From contig OX243828.1 in the NCBI GenBank assembly GCA_945859605.1, positions 24,790,109-24,854,108 on the forward strand: a stretch of 64,000 nt of DNA, given 5' to 3'. The DNA is from Lumbricus rubellus. Lineage: Eukaryota; Annelida; Clitellata; Crassiclitellata; Lumbricidae. The notes below the pieces were generated by a model. That model saw only the letters and a program-made list of their open reading frames with translations. It did no database searches and had not been told where the DNA came from. Numbering within the stretch: the first letter of the stretch is position 1; the number at the start of each line of letters is the position of its first letter. A program made the position numbers and the translations under genes. This document shows, one piece after another, positions 1-10,979 of this stretch.

Positions 1-394
1 TATATATATATATATATATATATACAATCCTTGCATGCGTGAGCATATATATAATTATACATGTGTATATATAATTTATACATACATATATCTATAAGCG
101 ATAGTTTGAATAAATCGGGTATATACACTAAACAGGCTATATGTTTATAGACTCATGATTGCAAGGAAGCATCTTCGTATCCAGTCCATATTATTATTAA
201 AGCATATATAATTCTACTCAGATAATTATATAGCATACAATTCTTGTAAGTGCATTTCTAGTATGGACTAGGCCTACCATTCTATACTTAATAATCGCTG
301 ACAGCTGATGTGCTACTAAATGATATTATGGTTAATGGTTTCATTTGTATAAGCAAACGATAACAGACGAGGTTTGTGTCCGTGAGGAGAGAGG

Positions 395-420
395 GAGCGA
401 GAGCAAGAGAAAGAGTGTGT

Positions 421-454
<34 letters not shown>

Positions 455-542
455 AGACAGAGATAGACAGACATAGAGAAACACAGACAGACAAGAACAG
501 AGAGACATAGAGACAGACAGACAGAGATGAACAGAGAGACAT

Positions 543-575
<33 letters not shown>

Positions 576-1225
576 GACAAAAAGAGACAAATAGGGAGAC
601 AGAGACAAACAGACAAGCAAGACAGACAGACATAGAGAAACAGACAGACAGACAGAGACGGACAAAGACAAAGTGTGACAAAGACAGAGAGACAAAGAGA
701 GACACAGAGACACAGAGACAAAGACACAGACAGACAGACAGAAACAAAGAGATAAATTACATTGTATGAGCCTTAAGCAGAAACAGACCAACAGATAAGC
801 AGACAGATTCACAGCGCTATTCCGACCGACAGTCAGATAGCCAGGCAGACAGACACAGACAGACAGATAGACAGACACAGACAGACACAGACACAGACAG
901 ACAGATAGACAGACACAGACAGACAGATAGACGGACAAAAGAAAGATAGACAGATAGACAAACAGACAGATAGGCAGACAAATTAAATGGCAGACAGACA
1001 GACAACCAGTCAGATGATTACAACGCATAGATAGATAGATAGATAGACAGACAGACACAGACAGACAGACACACAGACAGACACACAGACAGACATACAG
1101 ACACACAGACCGACAGACACACAGACAGACACACAGACAGACACACACACAGACAGACAGACAGACACACACAGACAGACAGACACACAGACAGATGGAC
1201 ACACAGACACACAGACAGACAGATA
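395..1225. repeat. (GACA)n-rich microsatellite
   Basis: The block is built from GACA units with GATA, GACACA and GAGACA variants, and has a short less repetitive break near 745-835. It translates in several frames into Cys/Leu/Ser/Val-rich strings that are not genes. Confidence 0.95.
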
Positions 1226-1380
1226 GATATATTGTGCATACCTTCGTAAATGTTTGAGTAAATGCAGAGTTGTCTGACAGCAAGATGTGGACCCAATTCT
1301 TCTTCTATCTTTTGCTGTTGTTCTTGCTTCGGACAATTTTCGATGAGTGTATTGCGAACGCATCTCATCGAATCGTCCAG

Positions 1381-1472
1381 CAGACTACACACACATAACA
1401 GACACACACACACACACACACATACAGACACACACACACAGACAGACACACACACACAGACACACAGAACAG
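1381..1472. repeat. (CA)n / (GACACA)n microsatellite
   Basis: A short dinucleotide to hexanucleotide tract follows a conserved unique segment (1226-1380) that is also present in copy B. Confidence 0.9.
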
Positions 1473-1526
1473 ACATTATACACACCATCTTCATCATCAT
1501 CACCATCATCACCAGATCACTCAATG

Positions 1527-1915
1527 GATGCTGGTGGTGGTGGTATGGTATATAGTGGTGGTGGTGGTATGGTAGTGGTGGTGGTGGTGGTGGTATGGTA
1601 GTGGTGGTGGTGGTGGTGGTGGTAGTGGTGGTGGTGGTATGGTAGTGGTGGCGGTGGTGGGGGTGGCGGTGGTGGTATGGTAGTGGTGGTGGTGGTGGGG
1701 GTGGTATGGTAGTGGTGGTGGTGGTGGTATGGTAGTGGTGGTGGTGGTGGTGGGGGTGGTGGTGGTGTGGTGGTGGTGGTGGTGTTGGTGGTGTTGGTGT
1801 TGGTGGTGGTTGGGGTGGTGGGGGTGGTGGTGGTGTGGTGGTGGTGGTGGTGGTGGCGGCGGTGGTGGGGGTGGTGGTGGTTGGGGTGGTGTTGGTGGTG
1901 GTGTGGTGGTGGTGA
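1527..1915. repeat. (GGT)n expansion
   Basis: About 390 bases are nearly pure GGT with ATGGTA interruptions. The equivalent place in copy B (16500-16558) is only about 60 bases long and is preceded there by a SINE head, so the tract has expanded in A or contracted in B. Confidence 0.93.
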
Positions 1916-2165
1916 CTAGATTAAATAGGCTATTGTACCCCGAAAGATGATAAAATTAAATACTGTACCTCCAAAAATGATTAGATTAAATACTGTTACT
2001 AATGTATCTCCAAAAATGACTAGGTTAACCGTTAAATAATGTACCTAAAAAAACGACTAGATTAAAAACTGTACCTCCAAAAATGATTAGATTAAATGCT
2101 GTACCCTGCACCTGTAAAAATTACTAGATTAAATTTATGTAGCTCTAAAGATGACTATATTAAAT
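1916..2165 (+). repeat. 30-bp minisatellite, copy A
   Basis: Degenerate units of roughly 30 bases repeat about eight times. Each starts ACTAGATTAAATACTGTACC or close to it and ends with a CCAAAAATG-like block. An extra seven bases create TTAACCGTTAA at 2025-2035, where both copies in segment B have plain TTAA. Confidence 0.88.
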
Positions 2166-2170
2166 TCTGT

Positions 2171-3260
2171 ACATTCATACATTGAGAATGCACTTATAAC
2201 GTAATAAGGTTTAGCCATCGTGAACTCGTGTTGTTTATGCATATGATATATGGGAACGTAACCTATGTCTCAGTGGTCTTTATCAATGTCGTGTATTGTC
2301 TGCGATATGTTGAGGGTTACTGGGGGCAAACGGGACAGGTGGTCCACTTAGGACGGTGGTAGGGGAGAGTGGGGTGTGGTGGACGGACCTGCAGAGTGAC
2401 CTGATAACCTCGACGTCGAGTCCTGGGAAGAAGCGATTGTCGGAGAGTAGGAGAGCTTCCATTTGATCCGTGTATTCGGTCAGACACTGCCTCGTCTCTG
2501 TGGCCAGATCAGCCGGGCACTTAGCAGTTCGACCTCTGTCCGAGCCAATTACTACAGAAATACATCAGACACACGCCACTTACTTCTACATACATATATA
2601 TATATATACATACATAAAATATATGCGTATGTATTATGTATTATATATATATAAAATATATTCATGTCTGCATTTAGAACATTATTTATAAGTCTTCAGT
2701 ATAATTATTTATTTGTATGTATGTATGTATGTATGGATGTGTGGATGGATGTATGTGCATATATATTGGTAAATGGTACTGCATGGTATAGTGATTTAAT
2801 GTATGTATGTACCATGGTTGTATATAGGTAGTTCTGGATAGATTACAAATATTGCAAGCATAATGGAAACATTGCAATCTACAAAGCATGGAGGCAGTTT
2901 GTGACATATCTGTGTGCTCATAAGCCCTGCACAATGTATAGATAAAACATACATTTAGCAAATGTAAAAGATTACACTTGCAGAGACCAACATATCTGCA
3001 CATTGTCGTGTATCTGAACATTTAAGAGTTAAGTCTTCGAACGTCACATGGTGTACTCTTTTAATAGTGTGGTCAGCAAGCAGCATTCCAATTGCTATAG
3101 CATTGTTCAGCATATACATGTATACTCTTATCTAGGCACACTCTTCAACATAAAAGTTACGACTCTGAAATCTGAAGTCCCGCATGTACGGATAAGATTT
3201 TCTGCAACTTTTGGAATTCGGAAATGTTTCTCTCATATATCATGCTGTCATAATGCAGGC
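2171..3260. other. Unique duplicated sequence, no gene seen
   Basis: The sequence is non-repetitive apart from TA tracts near 2593-2662 and a short (TATG)n at 2713-2735. It is well conserved with copy B. No open frame looks like a known protein. Confidence 0.7.
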
Positions 3261-3262
3261 CT

Positions 3263-3372
3263 GTACAGTGTACATCGTACAGTGCACATGTACAATGTAC
3301 ATGTACACTGTATGATGTACATTGTACATGTACACTGTACGATGTAAATGTACACTGTACAGTGTACATGTA
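3263..3372. repeat. Palindrome-rich TGTACA/GTACAC cluster
   Basis: Many overlapping short palindromes of the GTACATGTAC and GTACACTGTAC type follow each other. Copy B keeps only a shorter version (18296-18350). The tract could fold into hairpins on either strand. Confidence 0.8.
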
Positions 3373-3452
3373 ATTGAATTCTCTGGTAAACTGTGTTGCA
3401 ATGTCTGTAGACTGTTATAATGTGCGCGATGCCATGCAAGGTACATAGAAGG

Positions 3453-3540
3453 CATGGGCGGAGTTTGATTTCCGTTCTTGAGGGGGGGGGCAAAAAACTT
3501 GGGCTTTGGTTGGGGCGGAGACTTATATAGATCTAGTCCA
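3453..3540 (-). mobile_element. Fragment of a GGCGTGGGCGG-ended MITE
   Basis: The segment starts GGCATGGGCGGAGTTTG and then reads TTCCGTTCTTGA. This matches the reverse complement of the right end of the better copy at 42743-42903. It is missing from the equivalent place in copy B (about 18422), so it arrived after the duplication or was lost from B. Confidence 0.6.
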
Positions 3541-3545
3541 GATCG

Positions 3546-4004
3546 GAAAAACAAATTCCACGGCCAAAAAAGTTGATAACCTTTTTTTAGTCATTCGATT
3601 GAAGTTTCGTTTTGAAGAACGGTCTGGCAGTAAACAATAGTGCCCAATGACGGGCTATAGACATTATTATGCCTAAACGATTTTCGTTACACGAATGTCT
3701 GTTGCTACGAGACAACCGTTTAAAGTGCTTTCAAGTCGGATACTCGCAGAGTGGCTTTCATGGCCTAAAGCCAGAGAAAATCTACGCTCCTATATATAAG
3801 ATTTCTTCTGTTATTCCATGCAAGATATCGCTATTACATGTATATTGCTGAAGGCGAAAAAAGGGACACGCCATTCGTAGAGATAGGTCCATTGGTCCAA
3901 GTACCAAACCACACCCACGAGCAACATAATACACATATTACTTATAATTATATAAATAAAAATATATATCCATACTCTTCATCCATCAGTCTTGAAGCAT
4001 GATA
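3546..4004. other. Unique duplicated sequence, no gene seen
   Basis: This part is conserved with copy B (about 18490-18869). The only open frames are short and without recognisable motifs. Confidence 0.6.
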
Positions 4005-4240
4005 TTATTTACTTACTTATTTATTTCTCGCACTTGCTATAGCAACTCTTTAAGCGTGCTACTCAGAAGCGCTCCCGACTACAGCGCATATACACTGCAT
4101 CGGAGATTCACGCTGAAGCGCACGAGCAATTGCAAGTGAAGGACTTGCTCAAGGTTCGTACGTGGCGGCTTGAGGTGGATTCGAACCTGGAACCCTGCGG
4201 CTCCAAGGCATCCGAACCCACCACTACACCACCGCGCCCC
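4005..4240 (-). mobile_element. tRNA-derived SINE (family 1)
   Basis: Read on the minus strand, the element starts GGGGCGCGGTGGTGTAGTGG. It has a pol III A box (TGGTGTAGTGG, plus-strand 4221-4231) and a perfect B box (GGTTCGAATCC, 4177-4187). The body is followed by a GAGCGCTTCTGAGTAG tail and an AAATAAATAAGTAAG-like end. The tail is the same as the 3' end of the LINE remnants at 12897 and 50862. Copy B has the same insertion at 18870-19111, so it is older than the duplication. Confidence 0.88.
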
Positions 4241-4274
4241 TATGGTACACGTCGACCTCCCATGCATTTTTTCA

Positions 4275-4275
4275 G

Positions 4276-4350
<75 letters not shown>

Positions 4351-4365
4351 TACGTACGTACGTGT
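4275..4365. repeat. (GT)n with (TACG)n end
   Basis: About 70 bases of pure GT are followed by four TACG units. The tract sits just beyond the 5' end of the SINE. Confidence 0.95.
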
Positions 4366-4587
4366 GCGTGTGTGGTGCTGGTGCCTGCAGGTGGTCTGTG
4401 AAAGAGGCGCGGATCGGCGGAGGATGGATGGATGGATATAGCGGTGATCTTGGGAATTAGGAGACGAGGAAGAGAAACAGGTGTCCGTTGATAATTTGAT
4501 ATCAAATGACTTATATAGATATCGCATGAGAGTAAGAAAGAGATAGACAGCCAGAAAAAGAGAGACATATACCGTACCACACACTCT

Positions 4588-6053
4588 CTCTGTCTCTTGC
4601 TGTCTCTCTCTGTGTCTCTGTCTCTCTCTCACTGTCTCTCTCTCTTTGTCTTGGTCTCAGTCTCTCTATCTGTCTCCTCCTCTCTGTCTCTGTCTCTGTC
4701 TCTGTCTCTGTCTCTCTGTCTCTGTCTCTCTGTCTCTGTCTCTCTGTCTCTGTCTCTCTGTCTCTGTCTCTCTGTCTCTGTCTCTCTGTCTCTGTCTCTC
4801 TGTCTCTGTCTCTCTGTCTCTGTCTCTCTGTCTCTGTCTCTCTGTCTCTGTCTCTCTGTCTCCGTCTCTCTGTCTCTGTCTCTCTGTCTCTGTCTCTCTG
4901 TCTCTGTCTCTCTGTCTCTGTCTCTCTGTCTCTGTCTCTCTGTCTCTGTCTCTCTGTCTCTGTCTCTCTGTCTCTGTCTCTCTGTCTCTGTCTCTCTGTC
5001 TCTGTCTCTCTGTCTCTGTCTCTGTCTCTCTGTCTCTGTCTCTCTGTCTCTGTCTCTCTGTCTCTGTCTCTCTGTCTCTGTCTCTCTGTCTCTGTCTCTC
5101 TGTCTCTGTCTCTCTGTCTCTGTCTCTCTGTCTCTGTCTCTCTGTCTCTGTCTCTCTGTCTCTGTCTCTCTGTCTCTGTCTCTCTGTCTCTGTCTCTCTG
5201 TCTCTGTCTCTCTGTCTCTGTCTCTCTGTCTCTGTCTCTCTGTCTCTGTCTCTCTGTCTCTGTCTCTCTGTCTCTCTGTCTCTGTCTCTCTGTCTCTGTC
5301 TCTCTGTCTCTGTCTCTCTGTCTCTGTCTCTGTCTCTCTGTCTCTGTCTCTCTGTCTCTGTCTCTCTGTCTCTGTCTCTCTGTCTCTGTCTCTCTGTCTC
5401 TGTCTCTCTGTCTCCGTCTCTCTGTCTCCGTCTCTCTGTCTCCGTCTCTCTGTCTCCGTCTCTCTGTCTCCGTCTCTCTGTCTCCGTCTCTCTGTCTCCG
5501 TCTCTCTGTCTCCGTCTCTCTGTCTCCGTCTCTCTGTCTCTGTCTCTCTGTCTCCGTCTCTCTGTCTCCGTCTCTCTGTCTCCGTCTCTCTGTCTCCGTC
5601 TCTCTGTCTCCGTCTCTCTGTCTCCGTCTCTCTGTCTCCGTCTCTCTGTCTCCGTCTCTCTGTCTCCGTCTCTCTGTCTCCGTCTCTCTGTCTCCGTCTC
5701 TCTGTCTCCGTCTCTCTGTCTCCGTCTCTCTGTCTCCGTCTCTCTGTCTCCGTCTCTCTGTCTCCGTCTCTCTGTCTCCGTCTCTCTGTCTCCGTCTCTC
5801 TGTCTCCGTCTCTCTGTCTCCGTCTCTCTGTCTCCGTCTCTCTGTCTCCGTCTCTCTGTCTCCGTCTCTCTGTCTCCGTCTCTCTGTCTCCGTCTCTCTG
5901 TCTCCGTCTCTCCGTCTCTCCGTCTCTCCGTCTCTCCGTCTCTCCGTCTCTCCGTCTCTCCGTCTCTCCGTCTCTCCGTCTCTCCGTCTCTCCGTCTCCG
6001 TCTCCCTCTCCCTCTCCCTCTCCCTCTCCCTCTCCCTCTCCCTCTCCCTCTCC

Positions 6054-6098
<45 letters not shown>
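4588..6098 (+). repeat. Large CT-rich tandem array with variant domains
   Basis: The core unit is 14 bases, TCTCTGTCTCTCTG. From about 4680 to 5410 the units are almost all CTGT type. From about 5411 to 5910 they are almost all CCGT type. The array then shifts to 8-base CGTCTCTC units (to about 6000), 6-base CCTCTC units (to about 6056) and finally pure TC. Long open frames of Ser/Leu/Cys on plus and Arg/Glu/Thr on minus are by-products. Copy B has only about 250 bases of irregular CT sequence here (19440-19690). Confidence 0.95.
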
Positions 6099-6101
<3 letters not shown>

Positions 6102-6377
6102 CTCTGCATGTTTCTCTGTTTCTCTCTCTGTGTGTCTCTGTTTTTATTTTTTCCTGAATGTCTGTCTCTGTCTGTCGGTCGCTGTCTCTCTCTTATTCTT
6201 TCTACTCTCATTGTCCATCTGTCCGTTGTCGGTATGACCATCTTCCAAGCATCAAACGACTTCACTCCAACCTCATTCTTTTTCATACCTACATGTATTT
6301 CTCGTTACGCGTCCTCAGTCGCCAGATGTCATACAGCGCCGCAGGTGACTCTAAGCTCATAAGCTCACAGATTACGC

Positions 6378-6722
6378 ACGTCATTCCTACTCCTCCTCCT
6401 CCACCACCTCCTCCTCCCCTTCTCTTCTTCTCTTTGTATTTCTCCTCCTCGTCTTCCTCCTCCTCCTCCTCCTCCTCCTCCTCCTCATTTTCCTCCATCT
6501 TCTCTTCAATCTACTCTTCCCTGTGATCTGGCTCTTCTTCATATACTATTATACTCTGTCATCTTCTCCTCCTCTTCCTCCTCCTTCTCTTTCTTCGTCT
6601 TCTCCTCCATGGCATCTTCTCCTTCTTCGCCTTCTTCTCTGACTCCTCTGTCATCTCCTCATCCTCCTCTTCTCTTTCCTCTTTTCTAAATCCATCTCCT
6701 CCTTCAGAGTCCTCCTCTTCCT
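6378..6722. repeat. (CTC)n / (CTT)n tract
   Basis: Pyrimidine triplets dominate one strand. The tract is shared with copy B (19870-20400), with length differences. Confidence 0.9.
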
Positions 6723-6814
6723 CTGTGGAGGCCACTGATATCAATATTCTTCACAGCATGACAGATATATCTGGAATAAGTCGCTATCTGCACAATGCAT
6801 TGACATCTCTGGCC

Positions 6815-7325
6815 ACACACACGCACACACACACACAAGCCCACACACAAGCACGTGAACTATATATATGTTTATATATATATATATATATATATATTCA
6901 CTTATGGATATGCACTTACCTACAATTTATGAGATGCAGATATATTAATACATGCATGCTTTCTCCATGCGTGCCAGGTCTGTCTATTCACAATCGCATT
7001 TATGTTAGGCCTACTGCAGATATGAAAACATATACCTCGCATATTTCTTTCATTAATGCTCCGTGTATACATATTATATGCTATTTATATTTACTTGTTT
7101 TTGTGCGTAATCTGTATATAAATAGCCCATGATGCTGTAGATATTTCTATACATTATAGTATGGAACTATTATAGGCATATTTCTTTCACAGATAATTAT
7201 ACATTGCAAATCTGCAACAAACGAGCACATGCATAAAGTATATATATATATATACACACACATATATATATACATATAAATATACATATATATATATATA
7301 TACACATATATATATATACGTATAT
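6815..7325. repeat. (CA)n, (TA)n and unique spacer
   Basis: Short CA and TA tracts (6818-6896 and 7228-7322) flank about 330 bases of unique sequence. That spacer contains TAGGCCTA at 7006-7013, where copy B has only TA (20702-20703). Confidence 0.8.
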
Positions 7326-7389
7326 TGTCGTTTGGCTGATTGAACGGGAGGTCGTTATGTTGCTTTTTATCTGTTTATCTCTCCTTCTG

Positions 7390-7592
7390 TTCATGTGCCT
7401 GTCTGTCTGTCTGCCTCTCTGCCTGCCTGCCTGTCTGTCTTTCTACATGTCTGTTTGTCCATCTGTCTGTCTGTCTACCTGTCTGTCTGTCCGTGTGTCT
7501 GTTTATTTTTCTGTCTGTCCGTCTCTCTTATCTGTCTGTCTGTTTGTCTACCTGTCTCTTTGTCTGTCTGTCTCTCTCGGTCTGCATATATC
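7390..7592 (+). repeat. (CTGT)n microsatellite
   Basis: The CTGT/CTGC/CTAC repeat reads through in frame into the LINE ORF and makes a false Cys/Leu/Ser-rich N-terminus. The same tract in copy B is longer (21075-21625). Confidence 0.93.
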
Positions 7593-7597
7593 TGTCT

Positions 7598-10500
7598 ATG
7601 AACCCTAATAAGACCTTTGAACTCTTAACTGACGAAGCTGATAGCCGATCTCTTCTGAATTGCCCAGACATTGACCCTGACTGCAACTTCTTCAATGACC
7701 TAACGTACAACTCTACCTATTCCATACCACACACCCTGTCGACACAATATACCCACTCAACTACACTCCTCTCTATAATGCACTTGAATGTCCGTAGCAT
7801 ATTAAACAAACTAAATGAAATAAAAGACCTGTTGTCACTTTTACCTGTCACCGTGCTGGCTCTCACGGAGACCTGGTTAACAGAAAACCAAGATGATCTA
7901 ATTAATGTCCCAGGCTATCGATTTATAGGTAAATCTAGAGGCGATGAGACGGGGGGTGGCGGTGTGGGGTTCTTAATAAAACAGGAAGCTTCCTTTGAGG
8001 TCCTTACGGATATATGGGAAGCTTCTTCCTCCCGCTCGTTTGAAGGATTATTTATCCGTTTACCACTAAACCGAGGATCCTCGATAATAGGCGCAATATA
8101 CAGACCTCCTGATCAAAACTTAGATGACTTTACCACTGAGATAGAACCTGTCATAAGTAAAATATCTAAAAAATCTAAGGATTTGTTCATCGTCGGAGAC
8201 TTCAATGCAGACCTATTAAAAGTCAATGTCCACAAACCCACTGAAGGCCTGTATAACTGTATGTTATCGCACCATTTCCTCCCAATAATAACCAAACCAA
8301 CCAGAATTACGGATCATTCCGCCACTATAATTGACAATATTTATACCAATGCATGGCGTAAATTATCTTGTTGCTCAATTGTAATTAGCGACATATCCGA
8401 CCATCTTCCTATTTTGGCTCAGTTCGAATATGAACTAAAACTCCCAAACAAGCCCCAAACTCGAACCCACAGGTTGATTACCCAGGAATCCTTAACCGCT
8501 TTCCAGGACTCAGTAGCAAAAATCAACTGGTCGCCAGTTTTAGTTGCCTGTCGGGATCTGGATACGAATAAGGCTTATGATACTTTCCTCAATGAGTTTA
8601 AACAGGAATACGACAAGGCATTTCCAATATCTCAAAGTAAAACTACCAGAAGAAATTCTCCCAAAAACCCATGGATGTCACAAGGTCTACTTAACTCGTG
8701 TAAAAAGAAATCCAGACTGTATCGAAAATTTATCAAAAACCCAACCCCGCAAAACAAAAACGCATTTGTATCCTATAGGAACAAGTTTAAATCAATCCGT
8801 ATACAGGCTGAATCAAATTTTTACGCAGCTGAATTTTGTAGATATAGCAATAACCTCAAAGAAACCTGGAAAATCTTAAAACATTTGATAGGGACCACAA
8901 ATGGGGGAGACAGAGATATTTTATCGCTAAAAGTAAATAACATCTCTACTACAGACCCGATAAAAATTGCGACGGAACTCAATAATTACTTTACAGGCAT
9001 TGCACATTCCTTGGCTAAAAATATTCCAAATTCCAACTCTACTTTTGAGCAATATATGATTCCCTCAAAAATGGACTCCTTTGGACTCACAGAAGTCTCA
9101 AAGGAGGAGCTGATCCTACTAAGCCATACTATTCATCCATCTCATGCCAAAGGAGTCGATGACATAGATCCTGCTATAGCTCTGCCAAGCCTACCCAATA
9201 TCGTTCATCCACTAGTAGAAATTATAAACTGTTCCTTTAAAACTGGAATATACCCACAATCTCTGAAATTAGCTAAGGTAGTTCCAATTTTCAAAAAAGG
9301 GCCAAGAGACGAAGCCTGCAATTATCGCCCTATATCTGTTCTTCCATTTTTCTCAAAATTTTTTGAAAAGGTCATGCATGAGCGCCTCAATAAGTATATT
9401 TCAAAGACCAACATTCTCTTCTCCTCTCAACATGGCTTTCAAGCTGGCCATTCAACATTCATGCCCTTAATAAATATGCAAGACAAAATTTCTGATGCTA
9501 TGGATAAAAATCAATTCTCCATAGGAATTTTTCTAGACTTGGCTAAAGCCTTTGATACCATCAACCATGGCATACTGCTAAAAAAGCTGTCCATCTATGG
9601 CATTCGAAACACCCAGCTAAAATGGTTTGAAAGTTATTTAGAAAACAGAATGCAGCTAGTTAGCTGCAATGGTAGTAAATCACCTTTAAAAGAAATTAAT
9701 TACGGAGTCCCACAAGGCTCTATCCTTGGCCCACTGCTGTTTATCTTATACATAAACGACCTGCCTAGTGTAGCTCCTGATCTATTTTTTCTATTGTTTG
9801 CAGACGACACTAATATTTTTAACTCTCATTCCTCACTTGAAGCATTAATTAATCATACTAACTCCGACCTAGAAAATATAGCAGAATGGTTTCGCTCTAA
9901 TAAGTTAACTCTCAATCTCGATAAAACTAATTACATCATCTTTAGGTCACATAAAAAAGCACTTCCAACGTCTTATCCTAATTTATGTATTTTCGGTACA
10001 CCTATCACTTTAGTGCAATCATCGAAATTTTTAGGAGTTTACGTAGACCAACACCTGTCCTGGAACGAACACGTGTCGAATATCGCAACAAAAATAGCAA
10101 AAAATCTAGGAATTTTATCACGCATATCCAGAATTCTCCCACCACAGACCAGAACCTCACTCTATTATACACTCATACATCCATACATATCTTACTGTAA
10201 CATTGTTTGGGCTTCTGCATATAAGTCAAACCTCTCGAAAATTCTTGTCCTCCAAAAAAGGGCAATACGATTTGTTGCAAAAATCCCTTATCGAGCCCAC
10301 ACGAAAGCAGAATTTTTAGGTCTAAAAATACTGCAACCAGATCAAATAAGGCAATTACAAATTGGAATATTTATGTATCGATATATCCATAATCAACTAC
10401 CAGCTACCTATAAAGATTACTTCAAATTCAGAATTGATATTCAAGAGCGTGGCTTGAGAAATACTAACCCTTTCTATATTCCCTTTGCCCGCACTAATAC

Positions 10501-10627
10501 AAGGCTTGCATCTATTAAATGTATTGGACCAAGAACATGGAATAGTATTCCTCTTGATATTCGCTCCCTGCCGTCTCTTCGTCTCTTTAAACGGGAGCTT
10601 TCTACCTTCATCCAACAAGGAATGTAG
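7598..10627 (+). CDS. LINE endonuclease-reverse transcriptase (ORF2-like)
   Basis: The predicted protein is 1009 aa with no internal stop. An apurinic-like endonuclease/exonuclease/phosphatase domain spans about residues 58-275. Its landmarks are HLN (62-64), TETW (90-93), YRPP (168-171), GDFN (200-203) and SDH (267-269). A reverse transcriptase domain spans about 550-800, with YRPIS near 575, LDLAKAFD with catalytic Asp 647, GVPQGSILGPLLF, and FADD with Asp 736 and 737. The C-terminus carries the usual LINE thumb-like tail and no zinc knuckle that I can see. The ATG at 7598 is chosen because upstream codons are microsatellite. By family knowledge, the enzyme nicks target DNA and copies its own RNA from the nick. 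The intact frame suggests a young copy. The exact clade (L2, CR1, Rex1 or Daphne-like) is not settled. Confidence 0.93.
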   Translation: MNPNKTFELLTDEADSRSLLNCPDIDPDCNFFNDLTYNSTYSIPHTLSTQYTHSTTLLSIMHLNVRSILNKLNEIKDLLSLLPVTVLALTETWLTENQDDLINVPGYRFIGKSRGDETGGGGVGFLIKQEASFEVLTDIWEASSSRSFEGLFIRLPLNRGSSIIGAIYRPPDQNLDDFTTEIEPVISKISKKSKDLFIVGDFNADLLKVNVHKPTEGLYNCMLSHHFLPIITKPTRITDHSATIIDNIYTNAWRKLSCCSIVISDISDHLPILAQFEYELKLPNKPQTRTHRLITQESLTAFQDSVAKINWSPVLVACRDLDTNKAYDTFLNEFKQEYDKAFPISQSKTTRRNSPKNPWMSQGLLNSCKKKSRLYRKFIKNPTPQNKNAFVSYRNKFKSIRIQAESNFYAAEFCRYSNNLKETWKILKHLIGTTNGGDRDILSLKVNNISTTDPIKIATELNNYFTGIAHSLAKNIPNSNSTFEQYMIPSKMDSFGLTEVSKEELILLSHTIHPSHAKGVDDIDPAIALPSLPNIVHPLVEIINCSFKTGIYPQSLKLAKVVPIFKKGPRDEACNYRPISVLPFFSKFFEKVMHERLNKYISKTNILFSSQHGFQAGHSTFMPLINMQDKISDAMDKNQFSIGIFLDLAKAFDTINHGILLKKLSIYGIRNTQLKWFESYLENRMQLVSCNGSKSPLKEINYGVPQGSILGPLLFILYINDLPSVAPDLFFLLFADDTNIFNSHSSLEALINHTNSDLENIAEWFRSNKLTLNLDKTNYIIFRSHKKALPTSYPNLCIFGTPITLVQSSKFLGVYVDQHLSWNEHVSNIATKIAKNLGILSRISRILPPQTRTSLYYTLIHPYISYCNIVWASAYKSNLSKILVLQKRAIRFVAKIPYRAHTKAEFLGLKILQPDQIRQLQIGIFMYRYIHNQLPATYKDYFKFRIDIQERGLRNTNPFYIPFARTNTRLASIKCIGPRTWNSIPLDIRSLPSLRLFKRELSTFIQQGM

Positions 10628-10978
10628 ACCTCTACCAATCTGGGGAAATACTGTTAATTCACCTTCATACGGGAGTGTGCACTTGTTTTTCGTGTATATG
10701 ACTGCACTGACTTTATTCCACTTTTCTAACTCACCTTTTGTTTTGTATTAGTATGCTAGTTAAGATATTTTGTTCATAAAGCTGCTTTATTTTTCCAATC
10801 GGCCGTGCTGAATTTTTCTAAACCAATTCTCTCAGGTGGCCCTGGCTAGCGGGACCTTTGGCCCCTTTTGGGTCTCCTGTGCGATCCGACATAAGACATA
10901 TATGATGTAGAATTACAGTATCTTTAAAGTTTGTGTTGGTTGCCGAATAAAAAATGTTATGTTATGTTATGTTATCTC
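7598..10978 (+). mobile_element. Non-LTR retrotransposon (Jockey/CR1/L2-type LINE)
   Basis: One long EN-RT ORF is followed by about 340 bases of 3' UTR and a GTTAT-repeat tail (ATGTTATGTTATGTTAT) that runs into the assembly gap. The 5' boundary lies where similarity to copy B ends, directly against the CTGT tract. No ORF1 or 5' UTR is visible, so the copy is probably 5'-truncated. A target-site duplication cannot be checked because the right flank is masked by the gap. Confidence 0.9.
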
Positions 10979-10979
10979 T

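Larger units (their letters stand above)
1..7597. repeat. Segmental duplication, copy A
   Basis: This segment matches 15031-21627 in the same orientation and the same order of landmarks. The shared landmarks are the AT-rich start, the GACA blocks, a 30-bp minisatellite, a tRNA-SINE, a CT tract, a CTC tract, a TA tract and a CTGT tract. The offset at the left end is about 15,012 bases. Non-repeat parts such as 2223-2570 against 17180-17560 are nearly identical by eye. Similarity ends at about 7597, exactly where the LINE begins. Confidence 0.92.

Noticed and set aside
288..1283. Long Cys/Leu/Ser/Val-rich open frames over GACA/CTGT tracts (also 7357, 13183, 15306, 21018, 35284, 36567 and 46716)
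   Set aside because: They are translations of tetranucleotide repeats. Several frames on the same strand are open at once and there is no start context or non-repeat domain.
4511..6286. 500-590 codon frames across the CT array
   Set aside because: Both strands and several frames are open because the units contain no stop codons. The array is absent from the paralogous copy B.
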